Origin: Pogonophryne albipinna
Taxonomy: Eukaryota; Chordata; Actinopteri; Perciformes; Artedidraconidae
NCBI GenBank assembly: GCA_028583405.1
Contig: JAPTMU010000049.1
Location: forward strand, 822,726 to 886,725
Direction of reading: 5' to 3'
DNA length: 64,000 nucleotides
In this document: positions 46,469-59,588 of the stretch, one piece after another
Position numbering within the stretch: position 1 is the stretch's first letter
Layout: the number at the start of each line of letters is the position of its first letter
Notes under the pieces: model-generated
The model's database searches: none
Seen by the model: only the letters and a program-made list of their open reading frames with translations
What the model was told of the DNA's origin: nothing
Program-made: the position numbers and the translations under genes

Positions 46469-47285
46469 TAGGGATGTCCCGATCACATTTTTTTGCTCCC
46501 GATCCGATTCCGATCATTTGATTTTGACAATCTGCCGATACCGATTTTTCCCGATCCGATCTTTATGCAATGCATTAAGAAAAAAAAAAAGGTAACAGAT
46601 AACGGCTGGTCATCCAATGCGATGAGTTCAGCTATCTTGGCTGTTATTAGTTTGGCCTTTTCACTGTTCTGGGGCAGTTTCTCTTTCCTTTTAAAAGTCT
46701 CTGAATGTGTCGGCTGTTTCAGTGCCGTTACCTGAGTGGCCGCTGTGTACTCGTCCTGTTGTTGTTGGTGTTTGTTTCTCAGGTGGCGTATTAGATTGGT
46801 CGTGTTGAACGTAGCTCTGTTCTTTCCACCACGCGGAACCTCCGCCTTGCAAACATTGCATCTGGCTGTTACACTGCCTTCGCTTTCAATTTTATAATAC
46901 TTCCAAACTCCTGACATTTTCTCTGTCCCGACTCCCGAGTCACCAGCTGAACGTAGCCTCTCGTTAGCTTACTGCTAGACACTGCGCACCCACTCTGTTG
47001 CCAGCTTTGAGAGAAATAAGCAACCAGGTCTGAAAACAAGCCCAAAAGAAGCAACACATACATGATGTTGTGTCATTTCAAACCAAAACTAAGGCCTCAG
47101 GATGACTTTAAGACGTGAACATGGCCATTTTTGTTTTGTAACATTAAATAATAAAAAAAAAAATTATTAAAAAAAATAAATAATAAAAACCCGATCCCCG
47201 ATTTTTTTTCTCCCGATCCCGATCTTTTGAAAACCACGTGATCGGCTCCGATCCCCGATCACGTGATCGGATCGGGACATCTCTA
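46469..47285 (-). mobile_element. hAT transposon relic, 817 bp
   Basis: Ends TAGGGATGTCCCGATC and, inverted, TAGAGATGTCCCGATC; perfect 8-bp target duplication ATTATAAA at 46461-46468 and 47286-47293. CCCGATC-type subterminal repeats are dense at both ends. It keeps the 5' part of a transposase on the minus strand. Confidence 0.95.
46590..46917 (-). pseudogene. hAT transposase N-terminal BED zinc finger
   Basis: Starting at 46917, the minus strand encodes MSGVWKYYKIESEGSVTARC and continues through a BED finger with Cys20, Cys23, His45 and His50 (C-x2-C...H-x4-H) preceded by the aromatic WKYY motif. After it come KAKLITAKIAELIALDDQPL, the linker typical of ZBED-like transposases, and then an A-tract where the frame enters the terminal repeat. 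The RNase-H-like catalytic domain and the C-terminal dimerisation domain are deleted. A BED finger alone could still bind DNA if expressed; no evidence for that here. Confidence 0.85.
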
Positions 47286-48702
47286 ATTATAAACACAAGT
47301 TTTGAAGTTGATTACTCAAAAGATTAAGTTGCTCCAACTTGTTTTACCACATTATTTAAAAGGATTTTAAGTTGTATGTACTTAATTACCATCATTGTGA
47401 ACAACCATTTATAAATTAAGTTGCTCCAAATATATTGTATTCAATAGTTTTTTTTCTTAGCTTTTTCATGTTTTTGCCTTTAAAGAAATTAATTGATTCC
47501 ACAACAAAAGTATTAGGCAATTTACTTTTTATTTTGAACTGCAGTTGTTTATTTCAACACATGATGTTTCAATGAGGAGAGAATTCATTTAGTTTGAACA
47601 TGTATTGACACATGCCATATGATAAGGTGCATGAACACCTGAAATCACAGCTGACTGCAGGAGAGAGGAGAGCCATTTTATAGTTTGGCTGCAGCACGCT
47701 GATTGGCTGCTGGAGAATGAGGTGAAATGTATTTAAAGAGAACGCCTGTGATGAGCTGATTATATGCAGCTGCGGAGTGAATGTATACACACCCAGTCTT
47801 CCTGAAAGAACTTGCGCTGAGCTTCATTTCAATCTTGAAAAAAAAGATAAATAACACAAATTTAAATTGCTCCACAAATAATAAATAAACACATTAGCCA
47901 TATTACCATGGGACATGGGGACACAGCAAATACATGCTGCCATCACAACGAAGTTAGAGGCCTTTGCATATTTAAAACCAGTGCTAAATATGTCAAATCT
48001 GTAAAGTTTTTGTAAAACTACAGAAACAAACTCTCAATGGCCACCAGTCTGCAGATCACACACATCCATTTGACAAAAGATGTAACAAAGATGTTTACAC
48101 AGCCGACAGTCATTATCTCAAACAGTATGAACACATTTAACGCAGAATGCTCATTCATTTGTTTCCTCGACCACGATGGTTGCCATCGTATGGTCAGATC
48201 CTGGGTGGACCGGTCACTGATGAAGGAGATATTCATGTCCTTTTGAAGCACATTAAATAATAGGTTAGCGCATAAGAGATAATGAATTAGGTAATTGCAT
48301 ACTGTTTAAACTCTTAGCTAATTTAGAGCCATTATTACCAGCTGCTAAAGCAACGCTGGTGTTGTTTTCCCCTATTGAGCCTGCATGTGTGTGTCGTCAT
48401 GGCAACGTGGTCCTGAAGACACACAGAGGTGCTTTTGAGTACTTTGCCTAGTGTTTAAATGCATGTGAACAGATTTAGTCAATCACAACCGTGCAAGTTT
48501 TAGTGTCCCTTCTCATCTGTTTTGCAGGTTCCATACAATACTTGAACTGGTTAAGTGAAGAGCAGAAGCCACTTTTCAAATGTTACACAATCCTTTTCCC
48601 ATGCCATCGCTGTCAACCAGTGACGTGCGGTGAGGTTCATGGCTGGTGAGGCACTGACTCTTTCAGAGTCAGATTTACAAATATTATATATTTTGACCTT
48701 AA

Positions 48703-49045
48703 AGGTGGGGGGGTAGGTAATTTTGGAGAAACCAGCTCGAGTGAGCTAGAATTTGAAAATACACAGCCCCTCCTCCAACACACACGAACGCGCACATGAC
48801 CAATGAGGGCACGAGATAAGTTTGTGCACAGATGGAAGGCTGACAGGCAGGTTATTTTAGCCAGGCCGGCTAAAATGAGTGGTCGTGCTTTTTACAGTAC
48901 TACGGCTTCCACAGATGAAATGTTTTTATGTATTTTTTGTCAAAGCACTTCAGATATTCATTGCTATCGGGATGTTAAGAGCATTCCATGGAATATAACA
49001 AAAAGTGTATATCGTGCCGGTTTCTCAAACTTACCTACCCCACCT
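48703..49045. mobile_element. TTAA-flanked MITE, 343 bp
   Basis: Ends AGGTGGGGGGGTAGGTAA and, inverted, AGGTGGGGTAGGTAAG; TTAA at 48699-48702 and 49046-49049. Internal ACCAATGAGGGCACG and AGCCAGGCCGGCTAAAATGA. Confidence 0.85.
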
Positions 49046-49203
49046 TTAATCGAAATATTCTGTTATTTTCAAAAGCTTTTTTAGTCTGATGCTTCGATTC
49101 ATTTTAAACAGACCGTTCAACAAAAGGATAGCCTACCCAAAATCTAAATATTGGATTGTTCTCTCTTAGTAAGATCCAATTTTCATTACAAATGTGGTCT
49201 TAC

Positions 49204-49319
49204 CTTGACTTGAAGATGAAGTCCATGCTATCCTTCTGGACAACAATCTCTATTACTGTTTTGTAAAAGTCCTCCTTATCTTCCTGTAGTTTCAAAAGTC
49301 GAGTTTGGTGTTTTCGTCT
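49204..49319 (-). pseudogene. Exon-like coding relic within the 1.36-kb hAT element
   Basis: The minus strand has an acceptor-like TATTCTACGCAG, then an open stretch including LLKLQEDKEDFYKTVIEIVV and QKDSMDFIFKSR, then a consensus-like donor (AAG|GTAAG). Composition and flanking splice signals make it look like a real exon of 116 bp carried by the element. I do not recognise the protein. It may be part of the family's own split gene or a captured host exon. Confidence 0.4.
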
Positions 49320-50117
49320 CTGCGTAGAATAACAGTAGCAACAAGAACCTGTGGGCTCACTTGCGCCCCCTTCAGTGCGGCAGAGGTTGTGGCTGCCTCC
49401 CCTGGTGCTTTTTTCATTGCCGTTGTATGATGAGACCAGCGAGCTTAGATATCATATATACGTGAAATAAGTTATTTAGAGACTATGGATGGCGAGGATA
49501 AATGTAATAAAGGGATCTACAAACATTACATTGGTGACATACAGTGAGATGGTGCAGGCATGCGCTTAGGGCCCGCTTTCCAGCCAGTTTCTGTGGGGTG
49601 ACGCATTCTGAGGTGAGGCAGAGCTCATCTGTGCCTCACCTCACCACACAGTAACTGGCTTGAGCGCGCTCACAAAATAAGTGCCCGCGCTAAATTAGTG
49701 CCCGTGCTCCAGCAAGTTACTGTGGGCTTCTGTGAGGCAGAGCTCGTCCCTGCCTCACTTCTCAATCTCATCGCTCCCCGTAGTTGTAGCGGAGCTCGGC
49801 AAATTAGCCGATTTTTACGATAAAAAGCGATTGGAATCAAACAGAAATCACATTTACAACACAGATCAGTGGACACATTTTATTATTATTATTATTTGTA
49901 TTATTATTCTTTTTTTCCGTTACATTGGAGAATGACAAGTGAGGCTCTGCCTCACCTGCCTCCCCTGACCGCACGTCGCTGCTGTCAACACCTATCCATG
50001 CTGAACGCTGCTAAGATATTATTGATTGGGGTGTGGCCAAAAGTGCAATATGCTTCAAACTGTAACTGACAGAGAGCAGTGCTTTTGTCTTGTGTTTTTA
50101 CACTGTGCCCGTGGATT

Positions 50118-50235
50118 TTATTTTATTTCAAGATTTTTAATGACGTCGCTAAACTCCTTGAAAAGGTCCTCTTCCTTTTCTCCAAAGTACACGACAAGGC
50201 AGCAGATGGCTATAGTTCTCTGCGTACTTCAATTG
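50118..50235 (-). pseudogene. Coding relic near the right end of the CACTA-like element
   Basis: Minus-strand reading TIAICCLVVYFGEKEEDLFK followed by EFSDVIKNLEIK and a stop at 50118-50120. It has protein-like composition and sits 3'-terminal in the element's minus orientation. It resembles the C-terminal part of uncharacterised proteins I associate with fish CACTA-like elements, but I cannot name a domain. A stop lies a few codons upstream, so it is broken. Confidence 0.35.
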
Positions 50236-50936
50236 TATTGTGCTATTTTTGAAAAAGGAAAAAAAGAGAAATGACCTAAATGAATATATTCTGAATGGGT
50301 GACTGCCAACAACTTGCATTTCAATGACAACTCTAAATAACGATCCTACCTCAAGAAGCATCCTTGATCTGCTTCACCGAGATTCATTTTGAATAAAAAG
50401 CGACATCACAATAGTAACCAAAGTATTTTTACTCTCACAGTAGCCTCTACTACTTTGTATCCTCTCACAGAACTATTCACAGTTCAAAGGCTGCTAGTTT
50501 TGGTCAAACAGCAATTTGCCTATACAGTGCAACTACAAGGCTATCTACTGTATTTGAATGACACAAGATGACACTCACCTTAAAATGTCCTTTGTATGTT
50601 TCTATTTGTCTTAACTGTGGGAACTTGTCCAGGCATGTTAAGTGGGAGTGGACTTGAAACCCTTAACTCAAGGTGTAGAACAATTAAGTTATCAAGCCAA
50701 TTGCATTACTTACTTCAACTTGAATTTAGTTTTGAGTCAATTAACGCAGAAATCAGAGTTCAAATTACACACAATATTAAGTTGATGTAATTACCAACAT
50801 TATTACGTCAACACAACTTATAAAGTAATGTTTGCAACTTAAAATGTTTATCTAAATCAATTAACTCACATTTTTATCTTGCAACCATGCATTTAATTAA
50901 GAGGTGAAAAGGTCGCCTGAATTTGTTTTTAGAGTG

Positions 50937-51769
50937 TGTGTAACTTGATTGTTATTTTAGCTGGAAATGGCTTTTCCTAACTAACTAAGTCAATGTGATA
51001 CGCAGACACAGACAGCTGTAAAGTATTTCAGTATTTGGTTGAAGCACCTTAAGAAAGAAAGAAAGGGAGTTATCCTGCAGCTGTGAGACTGAATAACTGA
51101 TGACAGTTTTACCTCAATAAACTGCTGCTACGCTAGACTTCCCACAATGCAAAGCGTAAATGATAAACCAATATCCCTCCAGTCCTCACACTGTAGTAAA
51201 AACACAGTTATTATCTAAGCATTACTGCGTTACATATATCGACACTTATATTGTAAAAGACAGCTTACTCCTAGTGTATATTTGAAGGCTTCTGCCAGAT
51301 AGATTATTCTATGTATGGACTGCAGTCAACCGCTCAAAGCCCTTCACACCACAGGCTAGGATTTACACACACATTCACACACTGAGGCTCCTTTGCACAC
51401 TCACAGGGAGACATTTCGGTTTATATTTGATCATTAATGATGAAATTCATGATACAAGGCTACGTTGTGTTGTATCTTGTTTGCTGCTACTTATTATGGA
51501 CTAGTCTGTTATTGTTAGGTAAATATTCAAAGAGACACTTAACCGCTGCGTAGCAGAAACGCTCCCTCAAAGTTTAAATGGATCTATTTGTTAAGGTTTG
51601 AGATTCCTGCAAGCACTGCAAGACAGGAGAGGTGAATTGACCGTTTTTTGGAAAGCTTTCTGTTAACAGTTGCTCTGTTATTTATCGGGAGAAATAGCTG
51701 CAATAGGGAATATAAACTCTCATTAGCATCCAGGGTTCATGTATCTTGACTGAACAGATGAAACCAGTG
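50937..51769. other. No gene seen
   Basis: No recognisable repeats or exons. Confidence 0.5.
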
Positions 51770-52205
51770 TCTAATTGTTAGAAAAATTACCCTGGTCTCC
51801 GGCTTCAGCTTCAACCTCAGGATCCATGTATCTGTGATCCTCTCCAGAATGGAGGAGTCATCACATACAGAGCATCAACTAGTTCCTGAACAGTGTCCTT
51901 CACATGCTGATATCCAAGAGAGGGAGTTACACAGTCACAAGATGGAGGAATAGAAAGCAGTATTCAATGTTTACTTCAGATTAGCTCCACGTCAGAAATG
52001 AGCATGCTTGATGTCTCTCTCCATAGAGGCTGAATCATCATGTTAATCACATAGCTATCATCTGCCTCAAACAGTCCTGATGCTCTTCTAGGTAATCACA
52101 CATCCTGTCATGTTCACAGCTACAGTTGGGATACCTTTGTTATCATGTTACTCTGATACTGGAAGAGGACATTCACTATTTTCCCAACAGTAATCTAAAA
52201 TGTTA
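51770..52205 (-). repeat. Inverted copy of 27636-28890, without the hAT insertion
   Basis: Read on the minus strand it goes from TTACTGTTGGGAAAATAG through GACAGGATGTGTGATTAC, straight on to CTAGAAGAGCATCAGG, and ends near TTTTTCTAACAATTAG. The segment is about 430 bp with scattered substitutions and small indels. Confidence 0.92.
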
Positions 52206-52551
52206 ATGCGCGAGAAGGTGAAGGTAAAATAGGGAACAAACCATTTCCCCTTTGTGACGTTGACTTGTGTTTAAATGCAGATTGGATTTCCTCTTTCAGC
52301 CGCTTGTCACATGCTGAGGTCATATGCCAAGCGATCAATAGAAATCCAATATCTGAGATTAGATGAAGGCTGCTGTTCCCTGGTGTCTCCCTTTGTGGCA
52401 GCTGACGTTAAACCGTGGACGCTTTCATGGTGGGATCCATTGCTTCTTGTTGGAATTTAACCACAGAATGGAATAATGCCTTTCTGCCAATATGATGCCT
52501 ATCTGCTGATTTGTCTTGAAGCACTGGTGATTCAGCTCTATCTGAACATAC

Positions 52552-52554
<3 letters not shown>
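52206..52554. other. No gene seen
   Basis: A short plus-strand frame (52275-52460) has no recognisable feature. Confidence 0.45.

Positions 52555-52621
<67 letters not shown>
52555..52621. repeat. (AC)n microsatellite
   Basis: A perfect AC run of about 67 bp. Confidence 0.97.
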
Positions 52622-52625
<4 letters not shown>

Positions 52626-53386
52626 TGATGGGACTGAGAGAGCCAATCAGACGCTCCTCAAGTGTCTCTACTTCAGAATCAGACGGCGGGGAAATGTAGT
52701 GTTAAAGCACTCTGATGAAAAAGGCAAACTTAAATAAGAAGTTTAAAGTTTTGCACGGCTTTGTTGAATTCTAACTAAGAAGTCTAGTACATGTAACCTC
52801 AGCTCTGGACAGTGTTTAAAGACTGGATAATGGAAAAATTAACTTTTTACAGAAAACACCTCGATCAGAGCTATATACATATTTAGATTTCATTTAGCTG
52901 ACACTTTTATCCGAAGCGACTTACAGACACTTCTGTAGACTTGCTACTGGAGAGAGTTGGGGTTTAACATCTTTGACATGTTTACTGAAGAGGCCTGGCG
53001 TCGCAGCACTGATCATTTGATTGGTCGAAAACCATGTATCCCCTGAGTCTCAGCCACAATGTTGATATGAAATACCACTCAAGCACACATGAAGAGAATG
53101 AAAGTCTAATAAGTACACGTCCAAGGTAAATGAAACACAAGTAGCAGCATTCAATGATTACAGAGGGATCTGTGGCTGTGAGGACATGTGTTCTTGTGTA
53201 TTTGACCTCAAGTTGCTTCTGATGGAAAACAGTGTGTGAATGTGTTGTATGAAGCCTTTACCTCTGAATGAATGTGTCTGAATGGTGACTTGTATTATGT
53301 AAAAGCCGATGTAAGGGTCGTACATAAAGAACGGATATATCGCTATATAAATTCAGTCCATGTACTATCAAAGTTAGTGACACTAT
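52622..53386. other. No gene; one short LINE-like fragment
   Basis: At about 52885-52930 CATTTAGCTGACACTTTTAT then CCGAAGCGACTTACAGA matches the fragment at 57885-57922 (CATTTAGCTAACGCTTTTAT). The remainder is featureless. Confidence 0.5.
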
Positions 53387-54204
<818 letters not shown>

Positions 54205-54292
54205 TCAATTGTTTAAAAAAGTCAATATTGTCTTATTCCACACCAATGTTGCAGGCAGTGAAGCTCTCAGTACCACAGAGCTTAGATAAAGT

Positions 54293-55234
<942 letters not shown>

Positions 55235-55480
55235 TTAATAAGATGAGATAAGAAGTACTTCATTAATCCCAATTTGGTAAATGTGTGCGTTGCAGCAGCT
55301 TAAAAAGACATCGTACATTGGAGTAATTAAAAGAACTAAACAATCCAACATGTAAAACATCTCAAATAGAAATAAAATAGCATTAACAAAGTAGAAAATA
55401 TACATGTTGAAATACACATTTACAAAATATAAAGCAGGATATTATATATACATTAAATGTGAAATTAATATTATATTTTT
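55235..55480 (-). mobile_element. LINE 3' end (minus)
   Basis: Reverse-complemented, 55235-55280 reads CCAAATTGGGATTAATGAAG then TACTTCTTATCTCATCTT, the same tail type as 45845-45925. The A/T-rich stretch to 55480 is probably its untranslated region. Confidence 0.55.
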
Positions 55481-55544
55481 GTGTAAAAGGTCAAATAACA
55501 TTGTAACCTACTGGCGACCTCTGTAGTCCAGAAACACGTAAAAG

Positions 55545-55560
55545 ACTACAACTCCCAGCC
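55545..55560 (+). promoter_or_regulatory. Possible ZNF143/Staf-type site
   Basis: ACTACAACTCCCAGCC fits the core of the ZNF143 (Staf) binding motif, ACTACAANTCCCAG. No gene start is visible within several hundred bases, so it may be chance, repeat-derived, or the mark of a distant regulatory element. Confidence 0.3.
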
Positions 55561-55670
55561 TTTTAAGAGACACCATGGAAATGATTTCATTTAGATTAAA
55601 CACAAGTTGCATAACATCAAACCAGCATCAAAAGACTTGTTTTACTAAAATGACCGGACTTCTTTCGGCG

Positions 55671-55811
55671 GACTGATATGACTTGATCAGAGCCCCCTCC
55701 TTAGCAACAGTGTGTTCTCCTTAGCAACGATCTGCTCGCGCAAAACAACAGACCTCTGGAATGTTCAAATGGACCAATCAGAGTCAAGTATTCAACTAAG
55801 CCATGTAGTAG
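55671..55811 (+). mobile_element. MITE right-end fragment (12203/45344 family)
   Basis: CTCCTTAGCAACAGTGTG, CAAATGGACCAATCAGAGTC and AACTAAGCCATGTAGTA match the right part of 12203-12899. It is followed by a short GATA run (55812-55830). Confidence 0.6.
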
Positions 55812-55830
55812 ATAGTTAGATAGATAGATA

Positions 55831-57495
55831 GTATGTAATAAAGGCATTCTATTGAACCTTTTATCATTTATGAGGTAAAAGCCCATTTTCTGCTAGATTT
55901 CATCTGGTTATCTTGTTCTTTATGTTATTGTTGACAATGTTTATTACATGAAAAGTCATGTACAGTGATTAACAAGATTTTTACCATATTTCTTTCAATA
56001 TGACTTTCTGAAGTTGGCTTTGTATTTATGTGAACAAGAAAGAATAAAGAATTCCCTACTTGTTTAGTATTATATATTTAACACGTTCTAAAGGTTATAG
56101 AAAATCAGCTTGTTAATAGCCTTGTTTTAGTGTCGTCGTCCTTCTCTATTGCTACCGTCATAATGGTGCTTATGTCATGTTTGGATGTGATGTATTGCAC
56201 TGAATGTTAAAAGGTTAATATCAGTATAACAGTATATTAATATTGACGCAGGAGCTAGGATAAAAATACAAATGTGCACCAAGTTGAAGCTTCTTCTTCC
56301 ACCGAAAAGTGACTCACACAATAGCACTCAAACAGCAATAAAACATGACACCTTAACCCCAATAAAAAAACAAAAGATAGGGATTGCAATTGGAATGGGA
56401 TTTGTGAACTGCTTTTTGTGTTATTATTTGAAGTGTCAAGGCATGAAGGTGCATTGTGACATGATTACATTTGGTTTCTTGAGGTCATGTAATGAAAACC
56501 ACTTATTGTCAGGCTCATATCATTTAATTGGTTTGTCTGAAGCCCCCCTGCTGGTTTATCACAACGTTTCTGGCCCACATTACTATCCAGGATTCCTGCC
56601 ATTCGTTTTGCATCTACTGGGAAATCTCTGCCTGCTTGGCCTTGCATCAAGTCAAGGCAACACTGTATTTTAAACGAGTGTTCATGAATTCTGTTTTATT
56701 GTAACCTGAAATCCGCAGAGAATAGATAGCGAAGACATGATGTTTGTTTCCAGATGGGAGGTTAGTGCTCGAACAAGTGCGACTCATAATTCCCTGCAGC
56801 CCCATTCTTCTGTGATTATTAAAACTTTACACTTGATTGAAAAACTCTGGGGGTCTAGAAAATGTTAATTATACTAATCCTTGCTGTGATTGCACTGACA
56901 GCTGCTGGAGCTCGGTTGATTGTCAGGGAGGAACATTTTCTATAAAATACTGGCACTCTCTACGAGCAGACATTTCATTCCTCATTACGTTTGTTTTGTT
57001 TGGTTCATTAGGACCAGATGTATTGATTTGTGTTGAAGTAGAGAGCTGAAATGACTTAGACAAAGAGCCTAGTTATATTCCTGTCATTGAGAGGGAATGT
57101 CTTTTAGTTTCCACTTTAAAGTTTCAGTTTGGGCCCTCCAAGGTGAAGAAGTTACAGCATGCCATCATTTGTTTCTTATATCCAAAATCAACATTCATTG
57201 GAGTTCACAAACTATTTTTCTTTATTTTCTTTTGATGCATACTCTTTGATGACACTCAGAATAAAATATATTTGTGTGCCTGAAATGGAGACATTTGCAA
57301 ACATGTTACCTTGGCTTACGTACAGTATTTAATTGTATATTATCTATTCTATTTTCCATGTACATGGTGTAGTGACTTGCTTGCATGATTTGCGATATGT
57401 TCTTATTTCTATCAATCATACTGTACGCTGGACTGTTGGAAGAGCCTGGGACTTAAGATGTATGCAGATAAAACCATTGAAACATGAACATACCG
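55831..57495. other. No gene identified
   Basis: A plus-strand open frame at 56272-56673 (133 codons) has a hydrophobic stretch but no start or splice context that I trust and no family resemblance. No element ends seen. Confidence 0.4.
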
Positions 57496-57580
57496 ACTGG
57501 TTACATCTACTAATACTCCAGATATGTGTTGACCCTTTCTGTTGTTTTATGGTAATCTCTGGTTTTAAGGGCAAAGAAAG
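57496..57580 (+). repeat. Short local duplicate of 58395-58470
   Basis: ACTAATACTCCAGATATGTG, TTGACCCTTTC and CTCTGGTTTTAAGGG recur about 900 bp downstream. A second shared stretch links 58360-58405 with 60715-60765 (TATTATTATTCTGT then GGTTCGGTC / AGTTCAGCC). Confidence 0.7.
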
Positions 57581-57799
57581 ACACTGTCTGCCCTTTAAGT
57601 AACATCAAAAAAGACATTTTCATAATACTAATACATTCTGGAGAAAGAAACATGACTACTAGCAGTATCACAATGTTCACAATTCATTTTTTAGCAAAGA
57701 ACGATAGACTACAACACATTAAAACATTTCACAAATATGCCATATCAAGCATAAATGTTTGCTTTATTGTTTTCACTTCCTTCGGTTCATTACTGATTC

Positions 57800-57858
57800 A
57801 ATTCAATTTTACAGGTGACAAAAAACAGATTACATTTTTAAAGTAACCCTCCCATCCC
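57800..57858. mobile_element. GTTACTTT-type MITE terminus
   Basis: GATTACATTTTTAAAGTAAC then CCTCCCATCCCTTG, the right-end pattern also seen at 1115-1137 and 37108-37134. Confidence 0.4.
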
Positions 57859-57865
57859 TTGCTGT

Positions 57866-58200
57866 ACATTACATTACATTACATTACATTTAGCTAACGC
57901 TTTTATCCAAAGCGACTTACAATAAGTGCGTTCGACCAACAAAATACAAACTTGAAGGAAACAGAATCATAAAGTACATCAGGTTTCATAGAGCCAAAAC
58001 ATTTCAAGTGCTACTCAACTGTCTTTAGGTAAGCCAGTCCTTTATTAGTATTTAAGTGCTTTGTTAATAGTTCTATTGCTCGAAGTGGAGTCGAAAGAGA
58101 TGAGTTTTCAGTGTGTACGGTGTACGGTTTAACCATGTCCTGGATGTAGGAAGGGCCAGATCCATTCGCAGCATGGTACACATGTCTTGTTGCATAGTTT
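57866..58200 (-). mobile_element. LINE fragment (minus) with (AATGT)n tail
   Basis: On the minus strand the tail is (AATGT)n (57866-57890), preceded by TTGTAAGTCGCTTTGGATAA. Further upstream a decayed frame includes GPSYIQDMVKPYT, resembling the LPSYIQDMLKPYTP stretch near the C-terminus of fish LINE reverse transcriptases. Confidence 0.55.
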
Positions 58201-58484
58201 ACATCAGCTTTGGGTGGTAGATACTGTATGAATTAATGCAGAATGGTTTACTATGCTGGCTGAAGAGTGTTGATTCCCAGTGGTTTCATAACATTCAGAA
58301 CCAACCATAACCAACACATATCACTGACTGGGTCAGAGTGCCAGTCCGTCCCTGCTGGTATTATTATTCTGTAGCAGTTCAGCCAACATTAAATTCAAAA
58401 CACTAATACTCCATATATGTGTTGACCCTTTCCCTTTATGTGTGGTAACCTCTGGTTTTAAGGGGCAGGCTGGCCAAAGGAAAT

Positions 58485-58620
58485 ATAATAACAATAACAA
58501 TAATAATACTTTATTTGTATAGCACCTGTGTAGCACCTGTGCTTTACAGAAAACACAACAACACTATTAAAATAATATTACAATTAATACAGAACAAGAC
58601 AAAACATCTACAGTGATAAT
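58485..58620 (-). mobile_element. LINE 3' tail (minus)
   Basis: Plus-strand AATAATACTTTATTTGTATAG then CACCTGTGCTTTACAGA is, reversed, the ...TCTGTAAAGCACAGG...CTATACAAATAAAG tail, ending in (TTATTG)n. It lies head-on against the plus-strand LINE that follows. Confidence 0.5.
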
Positions 58621-58637
58621 ATGTTTTTAACATTATT

Positions 58638-59406
58638 CAGACTCAGCTCTCTGAACTAAAGCTTCTTTTAAATGTTGATAAAACCAAGGTAATGCTCTTT
58701 TCTAAAGCTAAAAAGACACCAGAGCCTGTTTTAGATATTGTAACTACGCAAGGAATAAAACTTGAAGTGGTTACCTGTTACAAATACCTTGGTATCTGGC
58801 TTGATGATTGTCTCACTTTTAAACGTCATGTCAATAACCTGCTTAAAACACTGAGGGTTAGGCTAGGTTTCTTCTACAGGAACAAGTCCTGTTTCTCGCT
58901 TGAGGCCAGGAAAAGGCTCTGTGACCTTTGTACCTGTGCTAGACTATGGTGATTTGATGTATATGAATGCACCTGCCAATTACCTGAACAAGTTAGATGC
59001 TGCGTATCACAGCGCACTGAGATGTGTGACAAACTGTAAAGCATTAACCCATCACTGTACCCTGTATGCAAGGGCTGGTTTGCTTTCACTAACTGTACGG
59101 AGGCTCAGTCACTGGTACATTTTTATATACAAAGCCATGTTAGGGAAACTTCCATCTTACATCTGCTCCCTGATCTCATGGAAAATTGTAAGTGGCTACT
59201 GCCTGAGATCGAATGCTGTGGTTTTATTAAATGTGCCAACTGCTAGGACTGTCTTAGGGAAGACAGCTTTTAGATGTGCAGCTCCTCTGTCTTGGAACAG
59301 TCTGCAAATTAAATGGAAACTGAACAATCTGGTGCCACTAAATGTTTTTAAAGCTCGGTTGGATGCTAGTCAATCGGAGGCTATTGGTACCTGTTTATGT
59401 GGATAA
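58638..59406 (+). pseudogene. Non-LTR reverse transcriptase, C-terminal part, frameshifted
   Basis: The frame reads QLSELKLLLNVDKTKVMLFS, then YKYLGIWLDDCLTFKRHVNN, the post-catalytic motifs (LNxxKTxxMxF and YLGxxxDxxLxFxxHV) of APE-type non-LTR reverse transcriptases. A one-base insertion near 58915-58925, just after EARKRL, shifts frame; the next frame continues VPVLDYGDLMYMNA and later LPSYICSLISW and RCAAPLSWNSLQIKWKL before a stop at 59404-59406. The catalytic YADD box and endonuclease are absent (5' truncation). It cannot encode an active enzyme. Confidence 0.85.
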
Positions 59407-59575
59407 TTATGTAAATTATGCTGTATGATGTCCTTTTGTTGTTCTATTTATGTTTTTATGTTTCATGTGGAACTACTTGAGCAGGTCTCCCTTGAAAAAG
59501 AGATCAATGATCTCAATGGGATTTATCTGTATAAATAAAGGTTTGAAATGAAATGAAATGTTAAAATAAAACAAT
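58638..59575 (+). mobile_element. 5'-truncated LINE with 3' end, L2/Rex-like
   Basis: Comprises a decayed RT C-terminus (58638-59406), an untranslated region with GGTCTCCCTTGAAAAAGAG and ATCTCAATGGGATTTATC (59485-59530), TAAATAAAGG and a (TGAAA)n tail at about 59545-59565. The tail matches 28345-28470. Confidence 0.75.
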
Positions 59576-59588
59576 TTTAAAAAGATTG

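Larger units (their letters stand above)
48618..49981 (-). mobile_element. hAT-like transposon, 1.36 kb, inside the CACTA-like element
   Basis: Ends CAGTGACGTGCGGTGAGG and, inverted, CAGCGACGTGCGGTCAGG; perfect 8-bp target duplication CTGTCAAC at 48610-48617 and 49982-49989. It carries a TTAA-type MITE near its left end and an exon-like minus-strand frame. Confidence 0.94.
46276..50936 (-). mobile_element. CACTA/EnSpm-like transposon with nested hAT elements, 4.7 kb
   Basis: Left end CACTCTAAAAACAAATGC and inverted right end CACTCTAAAAACAAATTC match at 17 of 18. TG occurs just outside both ends, a weak 2-bp duplication. Subterminal AAGTTG/CAACTT motifs are dense within 250-350 bp of both ends, as in CACTA elements. 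Without the two hAT insertions it is about 2.5 kb. A short minus-strand coding relic remains at 50118-50235. Confidence 0.6.
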
